Source of the DNA: Luteimonas sp. S4-F44 | GTDB lineage: Bacteria; Pseudomonadota; Gammaproteobacteria; Xanthomonadales; Xanthomonadaceae | Direction: 5' to 3' | Length of the DNA: 64,000 nt | Assembly: GCF_022637415.1 (NCBI RefSeq) | Contig: NZ_CP093340.1 | Coordinates: 1,240,001-1,304,000 of the forward strand | In this document: positions 38,200 to 46,694 of the stretch, piece after piece | Position numbering within the stretch: position 1 is the first letter of the stretch | How the letters are laid out: the number at the start of each line of letters is the position of its first letter | Notes under the pieces: model-generated | Told to the model about the DNA's origin: nothing | Databases searched by the model: none | The model's input: the letters and a program-made list of their open reading frames with translations, nothing else | Made by a program: the position numbers and the translations under genes

Positions 38200-39588
38200 A
38201 TGGCCAAGCCCGCCGCCAAAGCCCGAACCGCCTTCGTGTGCAGCGAGTGCGGCGCCGACTACAACAAGTGGCAGGGGCAGTGCAGCGCCTGCGGTGCCTG
38301 GGACACGATCGCCGAGATCGTGCTTGAGAGCGCGGCGTCGGTCCGCTCGCCCGCGGCGCGCCGATCGGGCTGGGCCGGCAAGGTCGATGCGCCCAAGGTC
38401 ATGGCGCTCAAGGATGTGCAGCAGGGCGAGGACGTGCGGGTGTCGACCGGCATCGGCGAGTTCGACCGGGTGCTGGGCGGCGGTCTGGTCGAAGGCGCGG
38501 TGGTGCTGGTCGGCGGCGATCCTGGCATCGGCAAATCCACGCTGCTGCTGCAGGCGCTGGCACGGATGGCGCACACGTTGCCGGGGCTGTACGTCACCGG
38601 CGAGGAATCGCTGGCCCAAGTCGCCGGGCGCGCGGTCCGGTTGGGCCTGTCGCTCGACGGTCTGCACGCGCTGGCCGAGACCGGGATCGAGCGCATTCTC
38701 GAGCACGCCTCCAAACTCAAGCCCGGGCTGATCATCGCCGACTCGATCCAGACCCTGTGGACCGAGTCGCTGACCGCGGCACCCGGCTCGGTGAGCCAGG
38801 TCCGCGAGTCGGCCGCGCGGCTGGTGCGCTATGCCAAGGAGACCGGCACCGCGGTGTTCCTGGTCGGCCACGTCACCAAGGAGGGCGGCATCGCCGGCCC
38901 GCGCGTGCTCGAGCACATGGTCGACGCGGTGCTGTATTTCGAGGGCGACAGCGGCAGCCGCTTCCGGGTGATGCGCGCATTCAAGAACCGCTTCGGCGCG
39001 GTCAACGAACTGGGCGTGTTCGCGATGGGTGAAAAAGGCCTCAAGGAGGTCGCCAACCCGTCGGCGATCTTCCTGTCGGGGGCGGGCGCGCAGCAGCCGG
39101 GCAGTTGCATCATGGTCACCCGCGAGGGCACCCGGCCGTTGCTGGTCGAGGTGCAGGCGCTGGTCGACGCCTCGCCGCTCTCGAACCCGCGACGCGTCGC
39201 GGTCGGCATGGAGGGCAACCGGCTGGCGATGCTGCTGGCGGTGCTGCATCGGCACGGTGGCATCATGACCGGGGACCAGGACGTGTTCGTCAACGTCGTC
39301 GGCGGCATCCGCGTGCAGGAGACCGCGGCCGACCTGCCGGTGCTGCTGTCGGTGCTGTCGTCGTTGCGCGACATCCCGCTGCCGGACAAGACCATCGCCT
39401 TCGGCGAGGTCGGCCTGGCCGGCGAGATCCGGCCGGTGCCCAACGGCGAGGAGCGCCTGAAGGAGGCCGCCACGCACGGCTTCGTGCGCGCGATCGTGCC
39501 GCGCGCCAACGCGCCCAAGGCCGGTGCCTACAAGGGCATGGAGGTCATCGCGGTCGAACGGCTGGCCGAGGCGCTCGAGCATGTCTGA
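38200..39588 (+). CDS. radA: DNA repair protein RadA (Sms)
   Basis: A 462-residue RecA-like helicase for branched recombination intermediates. The N-terminal zinc finger is FVCSECG...GQCSACGAW. Walker A is GGDPGIGKST (about 105-114). The RadA-specific KNRFG motif is at 262-266, followed by the Lon-like C-terminal domain. The start MAKPAAKARTAF is chosen over a longer in-frame ATG at 38101 because homology begins at this point. It is divergent from the cyclase gene. Confidence 0.96.
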   Translation: MAKPAAKARTAFVCSECGADYNKWQGQCSACGAWDTIAEIVLESAASVRSPAARRSGWAGKVDAPKVMALKDVQQGEDVRVSTGIGEFDRVLGGGLVEGAVVLVGGDPGIGKSTLLLQALARMAHTLPGLYVTGEESLAQVAGRAVRLGLSLDGLHALAETGIERILEHASKLKPGLIIADSIQTLWTESLTAAPGSVSQVRESAARLVRYAKETGTAVFLVGHVTKEGGIAGPRVLEHMVDAVLYFEGDSGSRFRVMRAFKNRFGAVNELGVFAMGEKGLKEVANPSAIFLSGAGAQQPGSCIMVTREGTRPLLVEVQALVDASPLSNPRRVAVGMEGNRLAMLLAVLHRHGGIMTGDQDVFVNVVGGIRVQETAADLPVLLSVLSSLRDIPLPDKTIAFGEVGLAGEIRPVPNGEERLKEAATHGFVRAIVPRANAPKAGAYKGMEVIAVERLAEALEHV

Positions 39589-39628
39589 GTGCCGGGCTGT
39601 TCGCCCGGACAAGCCGGCCTGAGCGGTG

Positions 39629-40183
39629 ATGCCGATCGCACGCATCGTCTCGATCGCGCTGCATCCATTCGTCGTGTTCGCGGCGCTCGCGTTGCTGGCC
39701 GCCTGGCGTGTCGACCCCGCCTCGCTCGGGCGGACCGTGCTGGGGCTCGTCGCGGGGGTCGCGATCGTCGCGGTCTTCATCTGGCAGCGGCGTCGGGGTG
39801 GGCACTGGGAAACAGTCGATGCGTCGCGACGGCAGGAGCGGCCGCTGCTCTATGCGCTGCTGTTGGTCATCGCCGGTGGCTACTGGCTGTGGATGGGCGG
39901 AAGCGGCTCGGCGACCTCCACCGGCGTGCTCGCGGGCGCGCTGATGCTGTGCGCGGCCGGCCTCGCCAACCGCTGGATCAAGCTGTCGCTGCACATGGCG
40001 AGCCTGGCGTTTGCGGGTGTGGCGATCTGGCCGTTGTCGCCCGTGGCTTCGGTCGCAGCGCTGCTGGCCCTGCCGGTGCTGGGCTGGTCACGGCTGCGTC
40101 TGGCGCGGCATACGTGGCCCGAGACGATCGCCGGCACCGCGCTCGGGCTGGTCACGGGCCTGGTGCTGCTGGCCGTGGGCTGA
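39629..40183 (+). CDS. PAP2-superfamily-like membrane phosphatase
   Basis: A 184-residue protein with five to six hydrophobic spans. The C-terminal part shows a PAP2 third-motif pattern: WSRLRLARHTWPETIAGTALG, read as SR...RH...E..AG. An earlier KLSLHMASLAFAG may be the second motif. It would dephosphorylate a lipid or nucleotide pyrophosphate at the membrane. The first PAP2 motif is not clear, so activity is uncertain. An alternative GTG start lies one codon upstream. Confidence 0.65.
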   Translation: MPIARIVSIALHPFVVFAALALLAAWRVDPASLGRTVLGLVAGVAIVAVFIWQRRRGGHWETVDASRRQERPLLYALLLVIAGGYWLWMGGSGSATSTGVLAGALMLCAAGLANRWIKLSLHMASLAFAGVAIWPLSPVASVAALLALPVLGWSRLRLARHTWPETIAGTALGLVTGLVLLAVG

Positions 40184-40185
40184 CA

Positions 40186-40208
40186 ACGCGCGCCCAGACG
40201 GCGCGCGT
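40186..40208. terminator. Hairpin between convergent PAP2-like and emrB genes
   Basis: The perfect 9-base stem ACGCGCGCC/GGCGCGCGT with a CAGAC loop fills most of the 31-base gap. Confidence 0.55.
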
Positions 40209-40214
40209 CGCCGC

Positions 40215-41789
40215 TCAGTGGCCGCCGGAAGCCGCGCCCCCGATTTTCGCCGCGAACGGGGGCCGCGCCATCCAGACGAACGCGATCACCAGCAGGAACA
40301 GGAGGCCCAGCAGATGGAAGATCTCGTTGAAGCCGATCTGGGTCGCCTGCTGGGCGATCATCTGATCGAGCACCATCGCGCCGCGTTGCACATCGCCCTG
40401 GCCGAGCGCGGCGACCGTCTGCTGGATCGCAGGATCGTGCGCGGGGATATGCTCGGTCAGCTGCGCATGGTGGATCGTGCTGCGCTGGTTCCAGGCCCAG
40501 GTGGTCAAGGATGCGGCGAAGCTGCCGCCGAGCGTGCGTACGAAGGTTGCCAGGCCTGAGCCGGCGGCGATCTCGTGCGGTTCGAGATCCGATAGCAGGA
40601 TGGTGAGCACCGGCATGAAGAACAACGCCACGCCCAGGCCCTGCCACAGCTGCACCATCGCGACATGCTGGAAGTCGACCTCGAGATTGAAGCCCGAGCG
40701 GATGAAGCTGGTGAAGGCCATCACCATGAACGCGAACGTCGCCAGGATGCGCAGGTCGAAGCGGGTGGCGTACTTGCCCACCAGCGGGGTGAGCAGCACC
40801 GGCAGGATGCCGATCGGCGCGGTCGCAAAGCCCGCCCAGATCGGCGTGTAGCCCAGGTTGCGCTGCAGCCACAGCGGCACCAGCAGGCCGACCGCGAAGA
40901 ACGCCGAGTAGCCGAGCACCATCGCGAGCGTGCCGAAGGCGAAGTTGCGATGGCGGAATAGCCGCAGGTTGACGATCGGGTCTTTCTCGGTGAGCTCCCA
41001 GATCAGGAACACCGCCAGGCCCAGTACCGAGGTGATCGCCAGCCACACGATCTTGTTCGACTCGAACCAGTCTTCCTCGTTGCCCAGGTCGAGCAGCGTC
41101 TGCAGTGCGCCGACGCCGATGATCAGCGTGATCAGACCGACGTAGTCCATCTTCGGTTTCTCGAGCTTCTCCGGGCGCCCGCGCAACTGGCTGGCGACGA
41201 CGAGGCTGGCGAAGATGCCGATCGGCACGTTGATGAAGAAGATCCATTCCCAGCTGTAGTTGTCGGTGATCCAGCCGCCGAGGATCGGGCCGCAGATCGG
41301 TGCGACCACGGTGACCATCGCCAGCAGCGCGATCGCCTGCCCGCGTTTGGCCGGGGGATAGATCGAGATCAGCAGGGCCTGGGTCACCGGATACATCGGG
41401 CCGGCGACGAAGCCCTGCAGCGCGCGGGCAGCGACCAGGAACCCCATGCTCGACGCCAGGCCGCACAGCAGCGAGGCGATCACGAACGCGAAGGTCGCCC
41501 ACACGAACAGCTTGCGCTCGCCGAAGCGGCGGGTCATGAAGCCGGTCAACGGCAGCGCGATCGCATTGCTGACCGCGAACGAGGTGATGACCCAGGTCGC
41601 CTGGTTCGAGCTCGCGCCGAGGTTGCCGGCGATCGTCGGCAACGAGACGTTGGCGATCGTGATGTCGAGCACCTGCATGAACGACGCCAGCGCAAGGCCG
41701 ATCGTCGTCAGCGCCAGATTCGGCGGACGGAAGGCGGATGCAGCGGCCGGGGCGGGGGCGCCCGGCGCGTCGGCGGTGGTCGTGGACAT
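40215..41789 (-). CDS. emrB: DHA2-family drug:H+ antiporter, EmrB/QacA type
   Basis: A 524-residue inner-membrane exporter with about 14 spans. Family motif A appears as GFMTRRFGERKLF after the second span. Motif C lies in the fifth span (ICGPILGGWITDNYSW), as in 14-span drug antiporters. It pumps hydrophobic drugs or uncouplers out through EmrA and the outer-membrane channel. It is last in the marR-OMF-emrA-emrB operon, 25 bases behind emrA. Confidence 0.93.
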   Translation of the reverse strand: MSTTTADAPGAPAPAAASAFRPPNLALTTIGLALASFMQVLDITIANVSLPTIAGNLGASSNQATWVITSFAVSNAIALPLTGFMTRRFGERKLFVWATFAFVIASLLCGLASSMGFLVAARALQGFVAGPMYPVTQALLISIYPPAKRGQAIALLAMVTVVAPICGPILGGWITDNYSWEWIFFINVPIGIFASLVVASQLRGRPEKLEKPKMDYVGLITLIIGVGALQTLLDLGNEEDWFESNKIVWLAITSVLGLAVFLIWELTEKDPIVNLRLFRHRNFAFGTLAMVLGYSAFFAVGLLVPLWLQRNLGYTPIWAGFATAPIGILPVLLTPLVGKYATRFDLRILATFAFMVMAFTSFIRSGFNLEVDFQHVAMVQLWQGLGVALFFMPVLTILLSDLEPHEIAAGSGLATFVRTLGGSFAASLTTWAWNQRSTIHHAQLTEHIPAHDPAIQQTVAALGQGDVQRGAMVLDQMIAQQATQIGFNEIFHLLGLLFLLVIAFVWMARPPFAAKIGGAASGGH

Positions 41790-41814
41790 GGCGGGCTCGA
41801 TGCCGGAAGGCGGC

Positions 41815-43002
41815 TCAGCGGCGGGCGGTGATCTGGGGCAGGTTGGCCTCGATCGTGCGCGTGATCAGCGCATCGGCCTGGGCCTGCTGCTCGGCGTAGG
41901 CATCGGTCGACAGCAGCGGCGCGGCGCGCTTGGCCTGCGAGGTGGCCAGCACCGGGCCGTCCTGGTCGCGCACCGCGACATCGACGTGCATGCTCAGGCC
42001 CAGACGCAGCGGATGCTCGGCCAGCTGCGCGGGATCGAGTTCGATGCGCACCGGCACGCGCTGGACGATCTTGATCCAGTTGCCGCTGGCGTTCTGCGCC
42101 GGCAGCAGCGAAAACGCGCTGCCGGTGCCCATGCCGAGGCTGGCGACCTTGCCGTTGTACCGCACCTTGCCGCCGTAGAGGTCGGCGCGCACGTCGACCG
42201 GCTGGCCGATGCGCATGCCGGTGAGCTGGGTCTCCTTGAAGTTGGCCTCCACCCAGACCTGCTCCAGCGGCACGATCGTCATCAGCGTGTTGCCCGGCTG
42301 CACCCGTTGGCCGAGCTGCACCTCGCGGCGGGCGACGTAGCCCGACACCGGCGCGACGATGGCCATGCGCTGCAGGTCGAGCCAGGCCTGGCGCAGCTGC
42401 GCGGCGGCGGCCTGGACCTGCGGCTGGCTCGCGACCTCGGTCGCGTCGACCAGCGCGCGACTGCGAGAGAGTTGACCTTGCGAGGCCGACAGCGCGGCCT
42501 CGGCGCCGGCCAGCACGTCGCGGGCGTGCGCCAGTTCCTCGCGCGAGACCGCACCGCTGGCGACCAGGCCTTCGCGGCGCCGCACGTCTTCGCGGGCCTG
42601 ACGCACGGCGACCTGTCGCGCCGCCAGTTCGGCCTGGCCGGATTCGACGCTGCTGTAGAGGCCGCGCACCTCGCGGACCGTGCCAGCCAGATTCGCGGCC
42701 GCCTGGTCGTAGGCGACCTGCGCGTCGTTGGGGTCGAGATGCACCAGCGCCTGACCGGCCTCGACGCGCATGCCTTCGTCGGCATCGATCGAGACCACCG
42801 TGCCCATGGTCTGCGGGACGATGCTCACGACATTGCCCTGCACATAGGCATCATCGGTGTCCTGGTGCCAACGCGCGACGAGCAGATACCAGGCCGCCCA
42901 GCCGACGCCGGCCAGGATGGCGACGGTGGCGAGGATCGTGAGGGCGCGGCGGCGCTTGCCATTCTTCTGCGGCGGGGTGGCGGTGTTGGATTCGGAGGTC
43001 AT
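41815..43002 (-). CDS. emrA: Membrane fusion protein, EmrA/HlyD family
   Basis: A 395-residue periplasmic adaptor. A cytoplasmic KKNGKRRRAL start precedes one span (about 18-38). A biotinyl-lipoyl half follows (YVQGNVVSIVPQTMGTVVS), then a long coiled-coil hairpin (about 100-215, QAREDVRRREGLV) and the second lipoyl half (APVSGYVARREVQLG). It bridges EmrB and the outer-membrane channel. Its ATG overlaps the stop of the channel gene (ATGA). Confidence 0.94.
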   Translation of the reverse strand: MTSESNTATPPQKNGKRRRALTILATVAILAGVGWAAWYLLVARWHQDTDDAYVQGNVVSIVPQTMGTVVSIDADEGMRVEAGQALVHLDPNDAQVAYDQAAANLAGTVREVRGLYSSVESGQAELAARQVAVRQAREDVRRREGLVASGAVSREELAHARDVLAGAEAALSASQGQLSRSRALVDATEVASQPQVQAAAAQLRQAWLDLQRMAIVAPVSGYVARREVQLGQRVQPGNTLMTIVPLEQVWVEANFKETQLTGMRIGQPVDVRADLYGGKVRYNGKVASLGMGTGSAFSLLPAQNASGNWIKIVQRVPVRIELDPAQLAEHPLRLGLSMHVDVAVRDQDGPVLATSQAKRAAPLLSTDAYAEQQAQADALITRTIEANLPQITARR

Positions 43003-44489
43003 GGCGTGGTCGCCCCGGCTTGGGTCTGCGTGAAAGGGATGGGCGCGGCGAGGGTCAGGCCACCGCCGAGCGCGCGGTCGAGATCGACCGCGGCGCCGAA
43101 GCGTTGCGCGCGCAGCGTCGCGAGTTGCTGTTCGAGCTGGAACAGTGGTCGCTGCGCGGCGAGGACATCGAGCTGGTTGCCGATCCCGGCGCGGTAGCGG
43201 GTGTCGGCGAGCACGAACGCCTGGCGGGCGGCCTCGGTCGCGCCGGCGACGGTGTCGATCTGCGCGTCGAGCGCGCGCGCCGCCTGCAAGGCGTCGGTGA
43301 CCTCGCGCAGCGCGCCGACCAGCGTCTGGTCATAGCTGGCGACCGCGGTGTCGTAGTCGGCATCGCGCTGGGCCAGGCCGGCGCGCAGCCGGCCGCCGTC
43401 GAAGATCGGCAGGCTCAGCGCCGGGCCGCCGAAGCCGAGCACCGCGTCGCTGCCGAACAGGTCCGAGAGGCTGCCCGCCGCCAGGCCGACGAGGGCGCTG
43501 AGGTTGACGCTGGGCTTGAAGGCAGCCTTGCCGGCGTCGACGCCGCGGGCGGCGGCCTCGACGCGCCAACGCGCGGCGACGACATCGGCGCGATGGCCCA
43601 GCAGTTCGCTCGGCAGCACCGTGGGCACCGCTGGCGGCGGTGCTTGCAGCAGCTGCGGGCGGGCGATGTCGAGGCCGCGGTCGGGTCCCTTGCCCAGCAA
43701 CGCGGCCAGCGCATTGCGCGCCGCATCGATCTGCTGTTGCGCGGCCTGCGCCTGCTGGCGCGCGATGCCGATCGCGGTGTCGGCATTGCGCAGCTGCAAC
43801 TGGTTGTCCAGACCGGCCTCCACGCGCTGCTGCGCAAGGTCGCGCAACCGGCTGGCGCGGTCGATCTCGCGCTGCGCCACGTCCTGCGCGTCGAAGGCCT
43901 GCGCCAGCGCGATATAGCCGCGGGCGACATTCGATGACAGTGTCAGGCGCGCGGCCTGGGCGTCGACCTCGGCGGCGCGCGCCTGCCCGGCTGCCGCCTC
44001 GAAAGCCGCGCGCTGGCCGCCCCACAGGTCGGGCGCCCACGCGAAGTCGAGCATCAGCACGTCGCTGGCCTTGAAGTCGCCGCCGATCGGGTCGGGCGCC
44101 AGGGTCTCCGGCAACTGCACGCCGCTGACGCGCGCGCTGGCGCCGAGGGTCGGCCGACGCTGCGCATCGGCGAGCCCGGCCTGCGCCTGCGCGCTGCGGG
44201 TGCGGGCGTCGGCGGCGGCCAAGGACGGGCTGTCGCGCAGCGCCTCTTGGATCAGCGCGTCGAGTTGAGGGTCGCCGAACGCGGTCCACCAGTCGCTGCG
44301 CGGAAAGTCGGCAGCGCTGAGCGGGGCGCCGGCCAGGCTGCGGCCTGCGGCGAGCGTGTCGGCATCGCTGGGCGTGAGTTGCGGTGCCAGGCCGCGACTG
44401 CTGGCGCAACCCGCCAGCAGCAGCGCGGCGACGATCGGCAACACCGCAGCCGGCACCCGTTGCCGGGCGCGTGTCGTGGGAGAAGGCAT
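42999..44489 (-). CDS. Outer-membrane efflux lipoprotein, NodT/OprM family
   Basis: A 496-residue TolC-like channel. The lipoprotein signal ends LLLAGC, so Cys28 would be lipidated. Two OEP repeats follow, each with long coiled-coil helices (SAQAQAGLADAQRRPTLG; QLRNADTAIGIARQQAQ) and the family ending around YRAGIGNQLDVLAAQ. It forms the exit duct of the EmrAB-type pump. A GTG two codons upstream overlaps the marR stop and could be the true start. Confidence 0.93.
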   Translation of the reverse strand: MPSPTTRARQRVPAAVLPIVAALLLAGCASSRGLAPQLTPSDADTLAAGRSLAGAPLSAADFPRSDWWTAFGDPQLDALIQEALRDSPSLAAADARTRSAQAQAGLADAQRRPTLGASARVSGVQLPETLAPDPIGGDFKASDVLMLDFAWAPDLWGGQRAAFEAAAGQARAAEVDAQAARLTLSSNVARGYIALAQAFDAQDVAQREIDRASRLRDLAQQRVEAGLDNQLQLRNADTAIGIARQQAQAAQQQIDAARNALAALLGKGPDRGLDIARPQLLQAPPPAVPTVLPSELLGHRADVVAARWRVEAAARGVDAGKAAFKPSVNLSALVGLAAGSLSDLFGSDAVLGFGGPALSLPIFDGGRLRAGLAQRDADYDTAVASYDQTLVGALREVTDALQAARALDAQIDTVAGATEAARQAFVLADTRYRAGIGNQLDVLAAQRPLFQLEQQLATLRAQRFGAAVDLDRALGGGLTLAAPIPFTQTQAGATTP

Positions 44490-44491
44490 GG

Positions 44492-44953
44492 TCACTGTCC
44501 CGGGAAGGAGAGGTTATCGCGAACCTGTTCGAGAAGCTGGATCAACTGCTGTCGCTGGGCGTCGTCAATGCCCGACATCGCACGCTCGCGCACGCGGTTG
44601 CCGCATTGGTCGATGTCGCGCCAGATCGCCTCGCCTTGTGCGCTGAGCCGGATGCGCACCACGCGGCGGTCATCGGGATCGGCGTGGCGTTCGACCAGGC
44701 CGCGGTCGATCAGCTTGTCGATCAGACGGGTCATGGCGCCGGGGTTGAGTTCGGCCGCGCGGGCCAGATCGGTGGCGTTGCTGGTGCCCATCGCCAGCTT
44801 CTTGATGGTGATGTACTGGCTGAAGCTCAGGTCATGCCCGGCCTGGGCGAGCTCGTCGGCCATGCGCGCCCACATCCCGTCGCGGACCTGCCGGAAGAGC
44901 AGACCCAGCGACGAACCGCTGGCGGAGGCACAAGGGCGGGGAGGCGACGACAT
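44492..44953 (-). CDS. MarR-family transcriptional regulator
   Basis: A 153-residue winged-helix repressor. The DNA-binding part is NATDLARAAELNPGAMTRLIDKLIDRGLVER, read as helix, turn and recognition helix, followed by the wing DPDDRRVVRIRLS. It heads the efflux operon and probably represses it, releasing when a drug binds. ATG 44953 is used; a TTG 9 codons upstream is the alternative. An A/T-rich inverted repeat and a TTGACA promoter sit directly upstream. Confidence 0.92.
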   Translation of the reverse strand: MSSPPRPCASASGSSLGLLFRQVRDGMWARMADELAQAGHDLSFSQYITIKKLAMGTSNATDLARAAELNPGAMTRLIDKLIDRGLVERHADPDDRRVVRIRLSAQGEAIWRDIDQCGNRVRERAMSGIDDAQRQQLIQLLEQVRDNLSFPGQ

Positions 44954-44958
44954 GGCGG

Positions 44959-45001
44959 CGCATATTCCCCGCCTCTGCAATTGTTGTCAATGCAAGTATT
45001 G
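44959..45001 (-). promoter_or_regulatory. Promoter and probable MarR operator of the efflux operon
   Basis: On the minus strand TTGACA is followed after 17 bases by GAATAT, which ends about 8 bases before the marR ATG, so the message is nearly leaderless. The inverted repeat CAATGC-AA-GTATTG (44988-45001) overlaps the upstream edge of the -35. The stretch is A/T-rich against its surroundings. Autoregulation by the MarR protein is inferred. Confidence 0.5.
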
Positions 45002-45060
45002 CCGCGACAAACGCCGTTCAGGCAGGCGGCTGGGATCGGTTCAGGCGCCGGCCCGACCGT

Positions 45061-45765
45061 TCAGGGAACAGGTCGGATGTCGTAAGGCTGCCGGAACTGG
45101 CGCAGCGGCTTGGCCGGGTCGGGTCCGATGCGGTAGAGCCGGGCGGCCGCTTGGCCCGCGGTCCGCAACCGCGTCGCGGCCAGTCCTTCTGCGACTTCGG
45201 TCTGGACGTCCACGACGTGGCCGTCCGGCCCGAAGCCCAGAACCCAGACGAGCCGGCCCACATAGTCGACCGGCGCGAGGTCGTCTGGATAATTGGTACG
45301 TCCGTGGACGTACATGCGGTCGCCTCGTGCGAACGCAGCCGAGGCCAGGGACTCGGCCACCTCGATCGTCGTCTGCGCCGCGATCTGCCCATCGAAACGC
45401 AGGACGATGCGACGCAGGCCGGGTGTCACGCCCAGCGCGGCGAGGTCGATCGTGCCGCAGCGGACGAACTTCGATTCGGTTCCAGGTTCGGTGCCTGACC
45501 ACAGCGTGTGGCGGCCGGCGCTGTCGTCGATCTCCAGCCGAATATCGACCGCGCGCTGCGGGAAGCCCTGCGTCTTCCAGCAGGCCAGGTGCGGTGTCTC
45601 GGGATGGCGCAACAGGCCCTGGGCGACCGGGCGGGCGCCGGACCCCGCCACCGGCGCGTTCCAGAGAAACTCGATGTGGCCGAAGATCGGCGACTGCGCC
45701 TCGTCGTCCGCGGTGGCGTTCGACATCGACGCGGCGAGTACCAGGGCGAACATCCATGCGCGCAT
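45061..45765 (-). CDS. Secreted protein, paralogue of the RiPP-adjacent protein
   Basis: A 234-residue protein with a signal peptide (MRAWMFALVLAASMSNATA). It has the same layout and length as the protein at 35513: HIEFLW near the N-terminus, then a sandwich-like domain, then YVHGRTNYPDDLAPVDYVGRLVWVLGFGPDG, which aligns with the paralogue's YVLGRPNY and VGELAWVMHIAPDG segments. No maturase or precursor lies beside it. It stands alone between the MarR operon and a cytochrome-assembly-like gene. Function is unknown. Confidence 0.78.
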   Translation of the reverse strand: MRAWMFALVLAASMSNATADDEAQSPIFGHIEFLWNAPVAGSGARPVAQGLLRHPETPHLACWKTQGFPQRAVDIRLEIDDSAGRHTLWSGTEPGTESKFVRCGTIDLAALGVTPGLRRIVLRFDGQIAAQTTIEVAESLASAAFARGDRMYVHGRTNYPDDLAPVDYVGRLVWVLGFGPDGHVVDVQTEVAEGLAATRLRTAGQAAARLYRIGPDPAKPLRQFRQPYDIRPVP

Positions 45766-45788
45766 GCGGATCGTCCCGATCAGCGAGA

Positions 45789-46577
45789 TTAGCTCGGGCG
45801 CTTGAGCACCAGCTCAAGCACGAACTTGCTGCCGAAGAACGCCAGCACCAGCAGCGCCATCGCCGCCAGTGTCCAGCCGACCGCGCGGGGGCCACGCCAG
45901 CCGTGGCGCCAGCGGCCCAGCAGCAGGGCGCCGAAGGCCAGCCACGACAGCACGCTCAGCACGGTCTTGTGGATCAGGTGCTGGGCGAAGAAGTCGTCGA
46001 CGAACAACACGCCGGTGACCAGCGTCGCGGTCAGCAGCGCGAACCCGACCCCGATCGTGCGAAACAGCAGCGATTCGAGTTCGGTCAGCGGCGGCAGTGC
46101 GCGCAGCCAGCGATGGAACTCGCGTCGGCGCAGCGCGCGTTCCTGCGCCCACAGCAGCAGCGCGAGCAGCGCGGCGATCGCGAGCGTGGCGTAGGACAGC
46201 AAGGCGCATGCGGCATGCAGCTGCAGGCGCCAGTCCGGCACGCTGGACGCGACATGCGCGCCCCGGCCGTAGGAGATCAGCGCCGCGGCGGCGATTGGAA
46301 ACACGATCACGCCCAGCGCGGCGACGCGCCCGCGGATGTCGTAGAGCATGGTCAGCACCGCCATTCCCAGGCCGACCAGCGACAGCGCGGCGTAGAAATG
46401 CAGCTCGGTGCCCACGTCGCGCCAGACCAGCATGTGCGCGGCGGCATGCAGCGCGACGGCCGCGCCGGCCGGCACCGCCCACCACGCGTTGCCGGGCGCA
46501 GGGTCGCGCCCGACGCCGTGCACAAGCGCCACGGCCGCGGCTACGTAGAGCAGGGCTGCGATGAGAACCATTGTCAT
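45789..46577 (-). CDS. Cytochrome c assembly-like membrane protein (CcsA/YpjD family)
   Basis: A 262-residue inner-membrane protein with about eight spans. Conserved histidines that could hold heme are in ALHAAAHMLVW, QLHAACALLSYATL and the late HLIHKTVLSVLSWLAFGALL. The family includes heme handlers for cytochrome c and the HemX-like YpjD. It is divergent from ffh, its usual neighbour in this group. A start two codons later is equally possible. Confidence 0.85.
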   Translation of the reverse strand: MTMVLIAALLYVAAAVALVHGVGRDPAPGNAWWAVPAGAAVALHAAAHMLVWRDVGTELHFYAALSLVGLGMAVLTMLYDIRGRVAALGVIVFPIAAAALISYGRGAHVASSVPDWRLQLHAACALLSYATLAIAALLALLLWAQERALRRREFHRWLRALPPLTELESLLFRTIGVGFALLTATLVTGVLFVDDFFAQHLIHKTVLSVLSWLAFGALLLGRWRHGWRGPRAVGWTLAAMALLVLAFFGSKFVLELVLKRPS

Positions 46578-46655
46578 CGCGGAAGTGTCGCACAGGAACG
46601 CCCTGAACGCGCCTGTCGCCCATTGGCGTGGGCCGGAGCGCCGGGGCGTGCGGGC

Positions 46656-46661
46656 TATAAT
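46656..46661 (+). promoter_or_regulatory. -10 element before ffh
   Basis: An exact TATAAT in the context GGGCTATAATCG lies 33 bases before the ffh start. No convincing -35 is seen at 16-19 bases. Confidence 0.45.
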
Positions 46662-46694
46662 CGTCGACCGTTTGCAAGCCAGCCCGAGTCCCGC

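Noticed and set aside
38050..39780. In-frame extension of the GGDEF protein to 928 residues
   Set aside because: It is the antisense of radA, an artefact of high GC with few stop codons.
44247..46694. In-frame extension upstream of Ffh giving over 1200 residues
   Set aside because: It lies antisense to the efflux, MarR and cytochrome-assembly-like genes; Ffh homology begins at MFESLTQRLSG.
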